Below, one piece after another: positions 36,041 through 49,100 of a DNA stretch of 64,000 nucleotides. The translations under genes were made by a program, and so were the position numbers. Below the pieces are notes generated by a model that saw only the letters and a program-made list of their open reading frames with translations, did not search any database and was not told where the DNA came from. Each line of letters begins with the position of its first letter. Within the stretch, counting starts at the first letter, position 1. The stretch is from Quillaja saponaria (lineage: Eukaryota; Streptophyta; Magnoliopsida; Fabales; Quillajaceae), in contig CM055605.1 of the NCBI GenBank assembly GCA_029379385.1, positions 2,639,001 to 2,703,000 on the forward strand, in the 5' to 3' direction.

Positions 36041-39000
36041 ATGTCACAGAACGGAAAGCTGATGCCAAATCTGGACCAACAGAGTACGAAGATTCTCAAC
36101 CTTACCGTACTTCAACGAATCGACCCCTTTGTCGAGGAAATTCTCATCACAGCAGCTCATGTAACCTTCTACGAGTTCAATATTGACCTCAGCCAATGGG
36201 TTAGCTAATTGATATCCCCTAATTTTAAAGTTATTAAATTTTTTGTTTTGCGATTCATCTGATTGTTTTTTTTTTTTTTGTTTCACTCTCCTATGTTTGA
36301 TCGGTTTGCAGAGCCGCAAGGATGTCGAAGGATCTCTGTTTGTTGTCAAGAGGTAAGTACTTTTGTATATATCAGATTCAGTTTTTCTGTGGGTTTAAGA
36401 ATGGTATTGGATTGGAATTATATTTGGGAAATTCTGTGTGAACTTTGAAAAACATGTTTGGTTTGAGGATAATGCTAATTATGCATTTTGCTTGATCAGC
36501 TTCTGATTCATTTCAGGAACATGCAGCCGCGGTTTCAGTTTATTGTGATGAACCGCCGCAATACTGGTTAGTATTCTGATCTGTTTTAGAATCCTTGCTT
36601 GATCTGCCTTTTTTTGGTCTTAAAATGCAACGCAGAAGTAATTAGTCCTGCTGGCGTAATGCAAGCCTCGTCTTGAGTGACAAAATAGACCTGGGATCCA
36701 TTCTCTTGAATGTGCATTTTCTTTTCTTTCTGGATTCTGAATTTAGTAGACGTTCTTCTTACATCTAATACGCTGTATCCCCTGGAAAGAAAACTTCAAG
36801 TAGGTATTTCAATTTTTGTACACCCATGATACCCTGATAATCAAGATTGAGAAAACTAAATCAGAGTATTGCTGTTACTGCCTTGCTTTCTATTATTGTC
36901 TTACAGTAACTGCGTATGCATGATTTATTTGCATAGGATATAATATCTTTTGACTTGAAAATCATTAAGTCTGCCATTTTCAGTAAGACATTAAATTTTG
37001 GGCTAGACATCAGCTAGTTGCCTTCCAGGATCAGCTTCTTCCCTTTGTACTAGAATCAATTAATACTTGAACTGCTAATGTATTAATTGTTTTAAGAAAG
37101 ACTTAAGTATACAGATACTGCTAACACATAGTGGAAAACTTTGAAGTATTCCATTTATATAGTAATACGAAGTTCATCATAATGTTTAAATTTCAAGAAT
37201 TGTTGTCATGAGCAGAAAATTTGGTGGAGAATCTCTTGAGGGATTTTGAGTATGAAGTTCAGGTACCATATCTACTATACAGAAATGCAGCACAAGAAGT
37301 GAACGGCATCTGGTTCTACAATGCACGGGAATGCGAAGAGGTCGCAAATCTTTTTAGCAGGTATTATTCCTTAGTTTGGTTGCAATTATACAGAACCTAA
37401 ATGTCTTTGTGTACTTTTCAATTTGATACAATCTGCTGCTATATTTTACTGTTCTTGCACCGCCAGAAGAGGCTCTGGATATTACTTTATTATTTTTCGT
37501 GGAAGTTTTATTTGTGTCATCGTTGATAGCTTGAAGCTTTCAACCTTTAGCAATCAATTGGACTGTCAAAACCAACTTTTAAGTCCCTTAGCCACCCAAA
37601 AATAACTGTTGCAACCAATCCCTTCAAGTTCAGTCTCTTAAGTCTTTATTTTCCAAGTCCTTTTAAACCTTCAATTGATCTTCTTTATAAATTCCATTCC
37701 CATCCTCCACAATTGAAGACCTTGCATCCAGGCTTATGGTCTTCTTAACTGACCAGATAAGTAGTTGGACATTCCATCACAGATCTGTAACTTCCATGAC
37801 TTCTTCCAAATACTGAACTTCTAGTTATCACAAAAGCTCTGTCCCCACCTTGTTCTTCAATGTAATGGAAATGCAATTATACCTGATGCTCATTGGACAA
37901 AACATGGCCTAGATTATATCACATTTATATTTCAAAATAAAATATTTGTTAAAAGGACTCTAAAGGCAATATGTAATATGTAATTACCTAGCTTATATTC
38001 AGGCCTTCATCTGGTACAGATGTTCTGTTCTATATGATGGATCTGAGAACCAACTGATTCTTTCTAATGAGTTGACTGCAAAACCGAGATGAATTACAGT
38101 ACTATGTTTGACAGATAGTGCTGGTATACTATTATAGTTTGTGAAGATATATAATGGTAGCTTGTCATAATGTCTCTACTATATATTGTGACTCTCCTCA
38201 TAGACATCACAGAGGATTAGCAAAATGATCTGATTGGTTAGATGCCTTTCAAGGTGGGAAAACATAGTTTCAAGTTTCAACCAGCTTCATTGTATTCAGT
38301 TTTTTCTAATACCTACCAACTTCTCCAAGAAATAGCCAAAAATAACATAGAAAAAGTAAAAGGAACTTGGAAAAGAGGTCTATATTACACTTAAGTGGAC
38401 TCATGATGAGAAGCATTTTTAGCTTATCATCCTTTTGTGCTCTTAATACGTTTTTCTTGTTACTGTCATTTTTGTGTTGGTAGTTTCAATCTCTGTTGAC
38501 TTGGAATTGGTTTACAAATTCAACTGAAGCTTGCAATCAGTAATACTGTCATGAATATTTCTTTTCAACCACTGTTATAGTATTACTCAACCTAATCGTT
38601 CATATCTATTTTATTGATGTTCAGAATACTTAGTGCCTACAATAAGGTGCCTCAAAAGTCAAAAGTATCTTCTACGAAGAGGTAATAGTATGATTTTTAT
38701 TATTATCTTCATTTGTGGCTAAGACATAATGGTGATTTAGTTTTATTATTTTTTGTATTTAGTTGAACCTAGTTCTATGCATCAATTCTTCTTTCATATT
38801 GTGTTCTTCCCTTCTATTCACCTTGTCCCATTGGGTTATAAATACCCATAGCCAAATCCCTCCAATTGTGAATTATAACGTGCAAAAAGTATAACTTTGT
38901 TGTTTAATAAAACTATTCACCCAGAAGGTCAATCAAATCAACATCTAAAATTTTCTTACATGATGACTTTCTTTAATGCTAGAGCATAATCTTGCCTGGA

Positions 39001-41051
39001 GATGTATGCTGTGAAAATGGAAAGTCCTGTGCTTTCTCTCTACTCGTTCTCTTTTGATATATTTTTTTAACTAAACATTTTAGAAATAGTTTATTTTATT
39101 CTTGACATTATCGGGTACCTCTGCCTCAATTTTTTTGTACCTTTCTGTTATGGGTTTCCAAAAATTCTGTATGTTATCTTTTAAATTTTACCTATTAAAA
39201 AAACTAATGAGCAATAGTTATAAATAAATTATCACTTCTGTACTTGGCCTCCATGTCAGTTCTAACGGATGTACCAGAAAAAGGGATAAAGAAGATGATT
39301 ACATGCAAGTGTATTATATGATGTTCCATTAAAAGGTTGGAGGTCCAAAGGTGGACAAACAAATTGGAATTGAGGCAGTTTAATGTATCTACAGTGTTGT
39401 CTATCCTATTTCATTTCCAATGTCATCTGTTTACATGTTTCAATTAGTGATGCATTCATAATTGAGAAACATTCGTCATCTTTGCACCATTTTAAATATT
39501 TGAAATTCAAAATAATGTTTACACTTCACTGCAGTGAGTTTGAGGAACTGGAAGCAGTGCCAACAATGGCAGTTATGGATGGTCCTCTCGAGCCATCATC
39601 ATCAACTGCATCCAATGTGACTGATGTTCCGGATGATCCTTCCTTCGTGAACTTCTTCAGTGTATGTGCATGCAAAAAAAGTTTTATCTTCTTTTAGAAA
39701 GTTCTTATTCAACTTGAGTTGGATCTTACCATGCACAATAATTTAGATATCTGTAAACTTACTTTATGCCTTTATGGTATGTTCACTTCACTCAAGAATT
39801 GTCTTGCTGCTTAAAAATTCCATCATTCGCTTTTGTCTCTCAGCATTATAAAGATTTGAAATCCCTGCAGAACTTGCTACACGGAAATAGTCTCGCTGAC
39901 ATTATATTTCATTAAAATTTCTTCTTTGTGGCACTTTTCTAGAGACTCTAATGCACTGAGCACCATATATTAATATTAAGGCATTCTCCTTGATTATATG
40001 AACTCAATTTCTAATTTTAAATCAAATCTCTCTAAAGGCTGACCTTGTCAGTTTTACTGCTATGCTACTGCAGGCTGCTTTGGCCATTGGGAACGCTTCA
40101 AGTGCTCCAGTAACTGGACAACCTTTTCAGTCTTCTGCAACGATTCTGCCACATCCCCATCCAACGACTGCTGCCTCACCTACTGTGCCAACTTTGCAGA
40201 TACCATTTCCTCCCCTATCAGCATCGACACCCTTAATGCCTCAGACTGATACTTCTGAATCCAGCAGCAATGGCATCCGGACCACTAATCTTGTAAAGCC
40301 TTCTTCCTTTTTTGTTCCACCCCCTTCCTCTGCAACAATGATGATGCCATCTGTCTCTTCATCCATGCCGACTGCTCCTCCACTTAATCCTTCTGCTGGT
40401 CTTCAACGCCCTTATGGTGCTCCTATGTTACAGCCTTTTCCACCACCAACTCCTCCACCGTCTCTTACCCCTGCTAATGCTACTACCCCAAACTATGGGA
40501 CAGTTATTAACAGGGAAAAAGTCCGGGATGCACTTCTGGTGCTTGTTCAGGTTAGTTTGTCTTATTGCTCAAAAGTGTTTGAATATAAAGAAAGATTTAA
40601 AAATTTTGACACGCAGAAGACTGTTGTAGTATTGACACAGTCGGGCATGGGCAATATTTTGTTTCCTAATCTATATTAGGATATTACTTTAAGCACTGGC
40701 GTCAAGTTGACACTTGACAACTATTAGCTGTTTAGAGATATTATGTCTATGATGTACAGATTTTTGTCTAGTGCATGATGATTGAGGTTTATATAGTGAA
40801 CTTTGTGTTTAATATACTTGATTAAATATATTCCATGTGTTGTTTTACTATCCCTCATCCAAAGATAGTTCATGGCTGTCAAACTAGTACAAACTGGCTA
40901 GTAATCCTTTTTCCTATTGTCTCTGAGTGCATGTTGCATTCTAGCGTATTATCTTTTATTTTCCACTTATCTGATTCATTTCTCTGTGTGACAGGACAAT
41001 CAATTCATTGACACGGTGTATCGAGCGCTTCTGAATGCCCACCATTCGTGA
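36041..41051 (+). CDS. DCP1: mRNA-decapping enzyme subunit DCP1
   Basis: Eight exons: 36041..36199, 36312..36352, 36517..36566, 37216..37360, 38625..38681, 39535..39661, 40074..40550 and 40995..41051, all GT-AG and in phase, giving 370 residues. Residues 1 to about 145 form the EVH1-like DCP1 domain: LNLTVLQRIDPFVEEILITA, VTFYEFNIDLSQWSRKDVEG, SLFVVKRNMQPRFQFIVMNR, LLYRNAAQEVNGIWFYNARE. A long Pro/Ser/Thr-rich linker (about 200-330) is encoded mainly by exon 7. The C-terminus has the short helical trimerisation motif (NREKVRDALLVLVQDNQFID then VYRALL). DCP1 activates the decapping enzyme DCP2 in cytoplasmic P-bodies. The start at 36041 is the first ATG that gives the conserved MSQNGKLMPNLDQQSTK opening. 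Confidence 0.96.
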
Positions 41052-42484
41052 CTCCATTACTTTCGATTACTTGGGAGTAATTGTTTTATGTGTAGTTTAT
41101 TAGATAGGAGTTTGATGTGTGTAAGTCTGTAAGACCGTTAAAATAGCATTCTCCTCTGGTCAGTGTTCCAGTGACAGAATAATGTCTTCATATATAATTA
41201 TTCTGATTTTGATGTTTTGTGGAGCTGAAATGTAGAAATCACGAAATGGATGTTCATTCTTTTACTTATATTTTTTCAATAATGATGCTTTATAAACCCT
41301 TCCTTTTTTACATCTGCCTAGTGGTAAGTTGCAGTTTGATGATAATATGCAAGAAGTTTTCACTTGTTCCCGCAATCTAATTGTTTTTTATGTGTAGGGA
41401 AATCTATATTAATGGATTTATTGACCTGAAAGGGTTGGTACATTGTGGTCTTTTCTTGTTCATGTTCAGAAAATGGGTGCAGGCTCTTGATTTGGTACTT
41501 GGTGACACTGGTTCAATCTTGTGCAGTAAATTCTTATAATAAAAGAAAAAAAAATATGGCCCAATCCTGGTCCTGCACATTCGCGTCGAAAGTACTTCAA
41601 TTTTCTTTGCTCAAATCAACACGGGTGAGCCTATTTAGATGAGTTCTCACGCAAAAAAAAAATTAATAATAATAATAATAACTTTTTTCATGCTCTTTTT
41701 CATTTTTAATTATTTTTTTCTCTTTCAATTTTAATTACACAATTGATAATGATTAAATTAAAATTAATCAATTTATTCAACAAGGCAATGGTTAAACTTT
41801 GATAAATTGACAGATAGATTAAAATCAAATTTTATGAAGATGAATGTCAATCTCAATTAATATTTGAATTTAAAACAATTACATTCTTAATCATTGAACC
41901 GATCGGAATCTTAACTAGTTTTTATTTTTTTTAAGACTTAACTAGTCATTTCATTTTTCATAACAATTACTTCCCTTAATTCCCATAACAAAAAGGAAAG
42001 AAAAGAAAAATGGCCAAAAAAATAAATTATCCCTTGACAAGGGAGCCAAGAAAAACCTTTGGGTTCATTTCTTCTTATATATTATAATAAAGAAACGGCG
42101 CTACTACCAACTATTGCTTTCCATTTTTTGTTTTCCCGGGAATCTAACAATTATATGCATATCCCGCAATCTGATTGTCTTGTGTTCTCTGTTCTGATCT
42201 GATCTGATCAAATCAGGTATGGGCATTTTTTGATTCACCTTCTGAACTTTGTTTTTCCTTTTCCGGAAACGAACCGTACGACGATTTGACCACAGTTGGA
42301 AAAAAAAAATTCAGAGTTAGCGAATTTTGGTGAACGTGCACTGAATTGTTTCCAGTCTTTAAAGATCATTTCTTTCGTTTGCTTTTTATTTATTTATTTA
42401 TTAGATTTTTGCATAAAGAAAGAAAATCCGCATAATGGGTCTGCCTCGGCCATCTTTTTTGCGTGGTCCTGTAGGTTTTCAATC
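41052..42484. other. Spacer between DCP1 and SRP19
   Basis: DCP1 3' UTR comes first, then an AT-rich stretch (41650-42000) without coding potential. An (AAT)n-like AATAATAATAATAATAA sits near 41664. The SRP19 leader lies within 42100-42484; a CAG|GTATGG-like donor near 42214 followed by TTGCGTGGTCCTGTAG at 42473 suggests a spliced leader. Confidence 0.45.
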
Positions 42485-44577
42485 ATGAATATGGATGGAG
42501 AAGTACCCAATATAAAGAGGTGGATTGTGTTGTATCCTGTTTACATTAATTCAAAGAAGACAGTAGCTGAAGGGAGGCGAATAAGCTTGAGTAAAGCTTG
42601 TGAAAATCCTACTTGTGCTGAGATTGGTGATTGCTGCAGTTATCTTAAACTCCCATTTGCAATTGAGGTTTGATTTTGTGTAAATTGTATATATTTATTA
42701 ATATTCGTGGTCATTGACTCGGTTTTTCCCACTGTTTTTGTGCCTCTGAATGCTAAGTGTAACTAGAGCTTGTCTGCATTGTGAATTTATATGTGATCTA
42801 TGGTTTGCTTGACTATGACAGATAGACAAAGCTTATCCCCGTGATTTTATGCAACGAGGGAGAGTGAGGGTGTTGCTGAAAAAGGAGGATGGGACTCTAC
42901 TGAATCCATCCATTTCATCTAGTAAGATGTTCAATATATTTAGTCCTCTTATCAATCATTGCTGCTTCGAAATTGTCTTTTTAAACTAGATATGGATATG
43001 AATCAATTGCATGAATTTGATACTGTTTATCCTGCTTAGTTAGATCTTGTGAATTTCTTATGGAAAAGATTCATTTTGTACTTATTCCATTATGTGTACC
43101 GGTTGATAGTTTTAGTTATCTATTTATGTAGATACCATGCCAAAGCAACAAAATGACATGACTAAAATGATGGCACTTGTTAAGCTATTCACTTACCCTG
43201 TCTACTGTGATTGATATCTTAGTTAGAATCTTTATTGGTTTCCCTTGAAATCTTTGTATGTTTTATCAGTGGATTGCGTCATTGCTTCTTTCTTCAAGAC
43301 TTATGTTTCAATCTCATTCAATGATTCCTTAGCCTGCAACTTCTTTCCAATGACATGGACCTGTTGCACCATTGTTCAAATATATATATTTAGAGGAATA
43401 ACTGGCCTTGTTGACTTGTCTCAACTTTTCCAGAAAGCATAATTCTGCCTTAACTTCTTTCATATAAGACGGGCATCATTTAGAATTTCAAAATATTAGA
43501 TTAGAGGCTCTCAACTTCACTGCTCGTACATTGCACTCTACAACCAGAGTTACGAATTCTGTACATCAACTCACTTGCTTCTTGAAAATATTTTCTAAAT
43601 TTCAAGTGTGGTGAATGATGCAGTGGGGCTGTGGATAAATTACACTTCCTGAAATATTAAATGCACAACAACCAGATAATAATCCTCCAGCAAGAGGGGA
43701 ATGGGAAGAAAAAGATCTAGTGTGTGAGAGAGAGATATTAGATAGAAAGAGAGGAGATGAGAGGAGGGAGAGGAAAAGAACTTTGCAGATTCTTTGTGAT
43801 AAGGGCTCACCCGGTGCACAAAGTGCTCCCCGGCTATTGCGGGGGTAGGAAAAGAACTTTGCAGATTCTTTGTGATATTGGAGTAAAATTTACTTCTTTA
43901 GTTGTTTATTAACTGGTGTTTGTTATAAGTTGTTACTGTCTTGGTGGTTTACTGCCTTCCTATGTAGTAAGAAAGGTTAATGAAGTAACGTTATAAATGT
44001 TTTCTAATATTATTTCCTAGGTATTTAAGAGGAACCCTTTGTAGACAAACAAAGGGACTTCAGGGTTCTCCTTTTATAGTTTTATTTTGCATGATTTCTT
44101 TGTTTTGTTCCTATTAAAATAAAATTTTGAATGTGGAGCCTAACAAAATTCTTTCTTTTTCTCTCAATTGCTAAAATTGTCTTGAGTCTGTGATCTCTTT
44201 CTCCACCTTTGTTGCTAAAGGGGAGGAGCTGCCATTAGATGGAAGACTCATTTACATGTTTTGTATAAGATTTATGATAATTATCAGAACTTGTAAGCAT
44301 AAACTGCTCCCATGTGAAAGGACTACAATAACTTTCTTGTAAGTTTTTGATACCAACGAAAGAATATCATTGGAGTACTTTGTCTTGGCACTTTTTCTAA
44401 AGGAATCTGCCTTTCACTTGCATTATTTTTTGCAACTATCTTGTAGGAAAAGAATTGATGTTCCGCATAGCAGAGATGGTGCCTAGACATCATGGAAGGA
44501 CAAAAAAGCAGGAGCCTGCTTCAACATCAGCTGCTGGACCTTCCAAATCTGGGAAGGGTGGGAAGAAGAAAAGATAG
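42485..44577 (+). CDS. SRP19: Signal recognition particle 19 kDa protein
   Basis: Three exons, 42485..42667, 42822..42921 and 44447..44577, give 137 residues. The core SRP19 fold is clear: VPNIKRWIVLYPVYINSKKT, AEGRRISLSKACENPTCAEI, KAYPRDFMQRGRVRVLLKKE, then GTLLNPSISSRKELMFRIAE. The Lys/Arg-rich tail GPSKSGKGGKKKR is the usual plant ending. SRP19 binds helices 6 and 8 of SRP RNA and primes SRP54 binding, so it serves co-translational targeting to the ER. The start could be 42485 (MNMDGEVP) or 42491 (MDGEVP); the second matches my memory of other plants better. Intron 2 (1.5 kb) carries a repeated segment with an insert at 43771-43876. It converges with nicalin, which also works at the ER membrane, but no functional link is implied. 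Confidence 0.95.
43771..43876. mobile_element. 46 bp GC-rich insert between 30 bp direct repeats
   Basis: The 30-base sequence AGGAAAAGAACTTTGCAGAT plus TCTTTGTGAT occurs at 43771..43800 and, identical, at 43847..43876. Between them lies a GC-rich 46-mer (43801..43846) with CACCCGGTGCACAAAGTGCT and CTATTGCGGGGG. That wording (CCGGTGCACAAAGC, then GCTATGCGGGG) recurs in many eudicot genomes as part of a dispersed, probably SINE-related, repeat. Either a small retroposed fragment made a long target duplication, or a 76-base tandem duplication happened. It lies within SRP19 intron 2. Confidence 0.55.
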
Positions 44578-46138
44578 TCTTATAGTGCAAATGCATTTTA
44601 ACTCTGTTGACAATTCCCAAGTTTTGTTGAATGGTGGATACACCTCTAAATGGGTTCCTGAATTCTCATTTGAGTAACTGAAAGGGAACAGTGAAGTTGG
44701 ACCTTCAAATATGTTGGTTATGAATATTCTATGATGCAGATTGCAGTGTGATTTTAGGTCATTGTCTTGCAAAATCCATCGAGTCATGCCCCTCTTCAAA
44801 ACTTGAAAGGGAACAAGTACCCCAAGTATGTGTTTTTCAAGTGTATTTCTTCGATGAACAATTTTATATCATGGCCGTCTGATTTTTCTTTTGTCTTCTC
44901 TCACCCTCCATAAATTAATACTCTAAATGTAAACTAAAAAGAGAGTTCAAAATACAAAATATATCTATAAAAAAAAAAATTAAAAAAAAAATGTAATATG
45001 GATGGCTTACCTCAAAGCAACTATAATATTACTATTCTAGTTATAATAACTAATTAAATTGCATAAATAAATATCTTATTTTGTTGATATACTATTTATT
45101 AATTTATCTTATACATATAAATAACTAAAAAATCCAAATAAAGTATATAGCAGTGATTAGGAAGATTTGATTTGATCGTCATTTTGACTAATCACAAATA
45201 AAAGCATATGGTCCAAAACTGAAGCACGTCTTATTAATAAGCTTAGTTAATTGATTATTTCATAAGAGTTAGGTGTAGTTAGTTAATTGCGTTCAGTGGA
45301 GCCTCGTCACGAAGTGTTGGTTTGAAGAGGTTTCAAGACTACTACTTTATTGTTATTGGTTTACTAGGAATTGACATTGTTTTGCAAAACTGGAATGAGG
45401 ATTGTCTTTTTTAAGCATTTTACAGATATGGGTTGTTATGGTACTTCATATAACCCATACAGAACACGCGTGGAGAGTCAGTTAGGGCCAGAAAATCCCA
45501 ATTCAATTGATCTTTAGCATTAAATAAAATCCAAAATATAAGGAACAAGCTAAACCAAGCTCAACGGAAAAGCTTGAGATCCAAATTTGGCGTTAGTTTC
45601 CATTCCAGCACAGGTAACACTTAATTCTTCTACAGAAACATAGTACAGCAAACTGTTTAGAACGCATGAAAACGTATACACTTCATTTCATTAGTGATGT
45701 ACGGCAAATTATAGTCTGTAAAATTCATATAAACGATACTCTAGAAGAAAATAGTTTCAAGGCCTAAAAGTATCCAACAATTGTTGACTAGTTAATCTAT
45801 GTAAGGGATTACATAACCTATTTGGCCCCAAAGTACCCAACAATTTTCCCATTTTCACACATATTGAGCTATTGAAATTGTTAGGATTCAACACGAACAT
45901 TCAGATCTCTGCTCTGCAAAATGTCAGTCAGAAACGTATAAAATGGACCTCAAAATTTTACTCAGCCTAATTTAGGCACAATAATGAACGTTTTTGCTGT
46001 TATAAACCACTAAACCCATCATGAGGACTCGGAACGGTAACAATCACTAATGATAGTCTTCCTGAAGAACTTAAAAATACAGATGAAAAACTGCAGTACC
46101 AAAAAAGTCAAGCTTTGGTGCAACCCCTGCTTCAGCCA
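44578..46138. other. Convergent 3' spacer between SRP19 and nicalin
   Basis: Both neighbours end toward this 1.5 kb stretch, so its edges are 3' UTRs. The centre (44930-45250) is AT-rich without coding potential. No RNA gene or repeat was recognised. Confidence 0.5.
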
Positions 46139-49100
46139 TTATGCTGTTTTCACTTTGCGAGATGGTGGTCGCCGAAATAAACTTATTAGATCATCAAGAC
46201 CCTGTTCCAATGGCACAATTAACAATTTAGCACCCAAACACGGCAATTAGGGTTGTGTGTGAGTGAATCTATGTGTAGGAGTGTTTTATGGGAGCACTAG
46301 TATATTATGAGTGGAAGGACCTCCTAGAAGTCATTGGTCTAAATAGTCATGATTGAAGTACCACTTAAATGGTCATGAATCACTTAAAACTCACATGGCA
46401 CCTTGTTTTAATCTTGACTATTCATGATTAACCAATAGTCAATGTCATTCCAATATTTACAACTTTGTTTGGGAAAAAAGAGTATATACCCTCGTTGTGA
46501 TGACCAGAAAACTGAAGAGCACTATCAAATATGACCCCAATACTAGAAGCAACAGCAAGTCAAATGTCACACTAGCCACCTGTGATCACAATCAAACAGA
46601 TTACATTCTGAGCTAACAGAATACAATACACCATGTAATATAGAAAATTAAGAAACTAATGCTTGAATATTTTATTATATTTATCATTTGTATAAAGCAA
46701 AAAATTGTATAAACTTTAAAACAAGAGAATCAATGAAATTGATCAAGGAAGCAACAGAAGGAGATTGAAGACCGTGCAAACAAAAGAATCCATGATGTAC
46801 TTTGTACATCACTGGAAGAGGAGTGATGTCCTAAAGGAAAAATGTTTCTCAATAATCTTAGCCAAAAAGAAAAATTACTCGAGACCCAATAAATACTTAC
46901 AGAACAGAAACGTGGGGAGAAATAGATTCAAAAGTATAGAATTTGTTTTCAGAAATAAATAAGGAAACTTCTTGTACCTGATATATGTTGAGCATAGCCC
47001 TAGTTGAATCATAGAAAGTAAACATCCCATCTAGCACTTCGCGTTGCAGATTCACCTCATCAGTGTGATCTTCCAATTCCTACCAACAAGTAAAACATGG
47101 TAAAAGGAGAACAGTGAACAGGTTAATTAGAAAGAAAAGGATAGGGCTCAATTCACGTGAAGGAAGGAACTTGAAGAGAGGGGGTCACGCTAAGTAGTTT
47201 ATTGCCTTTTTTCCCAATAACAATTAGATTAGGTTACTGGTTGTCCCATTTATTAGGACACACCCATTCTCTGACCAACCAAACCAAGGCCTAAACAACT
47301 TAATGTGACTGGGCAGTGGGTGCAAACTTTCATCTAGGTGACCACCAGGCAACCACCAAACCATACCCTCTAAGAGAAGACAATAGATCAAAAAAGATAG
47401 TATGCAGAGCCAACAGAAAATCCCTAGGATTTATACCTATAAGCTAATCAAGGTATAGTACCTTCTTCAAAGCCAGAACAAAAGGGTCATCTTTTGGCAG
47501 AAACGGTGCCACTCTAGGCAGTTCGAGATAAAACATCTAACCAAGATTGAATATAAGAAGGATTTACAGCCAAATTGCTGTTGTCTGCAAAGATATGGAT
47601 GTCCTTTCCCTGGTGACCATAAATATGCCTCTGCAAAAATTGGAGTAAGGAAACTGCATTAAATACAAGAAAAGGCTTTACTTCAGAATCAAGCAGAAAT
47701 CAAAAGGATTGTTGATGCATGTAACACAGGCACTAAAGTATTATCATTTATCAATCAACCATATATTTCAGACTGCAAACTTTATAGTAGCACATGAATA
47801 GTAACAATGGATTGCGTAAGTAGAAGTTACAGGATGAAAAACATTTCCATGTAGCCTTGACCTTTCTGTAAGTGAAATCCCATGACCATGTATTGGTTGA
47901 TACTACCGTAATCGGAAATTCCGCACTAATTTATTGCAATGACATATCGAGAGTTTTTTGTAGGCACCATTTGGGGCAAGTAAACTTAAGACAATAGTAG
48001 TTGCACCCAAAACAGAAAACATAAGTATGGTAGGAAATACTATATTGTGTATTTGCAGCAAAGCTCCTTGAGCGGGTATGTGTTCTAATGTGAAATATCT
48101 ATGTACCAATGAAGTACAAAATCCAACAACAATAAGAGTAAAACTGCAATATCTTTTCACACCAATGAAGGACAGAAGATTATAAAATCCAACCACAACT
48201 AGAGTAACACTGCATTCTTATGCAATCTCAAAATCAAGGATAATCAACATTACCGCAAGACCCTCCGCAATCAATTTCACAGTTCTGGTAATTGCAGTTT
48301 CATTCACAAAATGCCTGAAGAACTGAGCTATCAGTGATTAGACACAGAAAAAGAATTTTAAAAAATGTGGCAGTAAGGTCCAATCATAACCTGCTATCCA
48401 CCAAACCTCCAGTCCTTTCTAACAGTTGTGGTGCAGTAGAGAGTCCAGAGATAGTGGCGGCAGTAACTCTCAGCCTTGAAAACTGTTCATGCTCCCAAGC
48501 TACCTACAGCAGGTACATAGCTTCATTACAAAGTCTTGATGGTAGAAATCAATACGGGGGGAGGGGGAACGGAAATGGATTCTTATTTTTTATTTTTTTA
48601 TTTTTTAAAGGAGCAGGTGAAAGAAAAAACCCATCAATACTTGACTTTCAAGAAAAAATCTAAAAATTCTTTTTGGGCAGAGCGGGGAGGAGGCAAAAGG
48701 AAAGTTGCATGATAGGATTAACTGGTAAATAAGCATCAGAAAATAGATCAAAGAAAATGCTAATAACAATAATGAAGAGTCATGACCATAGAAGAAAAAA
48801 AGCTTGATCATCTCAGGTACTCATTTTAAAGAGAGAAAAAATGCTTTTGTACTCCCAAAAATTTAACCGTTTTCATATTTCATTATTAGAAGACCTCATA
48901 ACTAAGAATGCATGTCCATAAACATTTAAATGGATATAACAAGAAATGGTAATAATAGATGCATCAACAGTGAGCTATCAGCCAATTTAAAGAGCATTTT
49001 TGCATTGGATATAAAATCTAAATAACAAAAACGAAAGATGAAAACTACTTTATGAATTAAGATTTAATCACTTACTCGGGAATTTGAAATATTTATTTTC

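Noticed and set aside
47506..47541. A 34-36-base intron to skip the TAG in nicalin
   Set aside because: Too short for plant splicing, and the join would create a stop.
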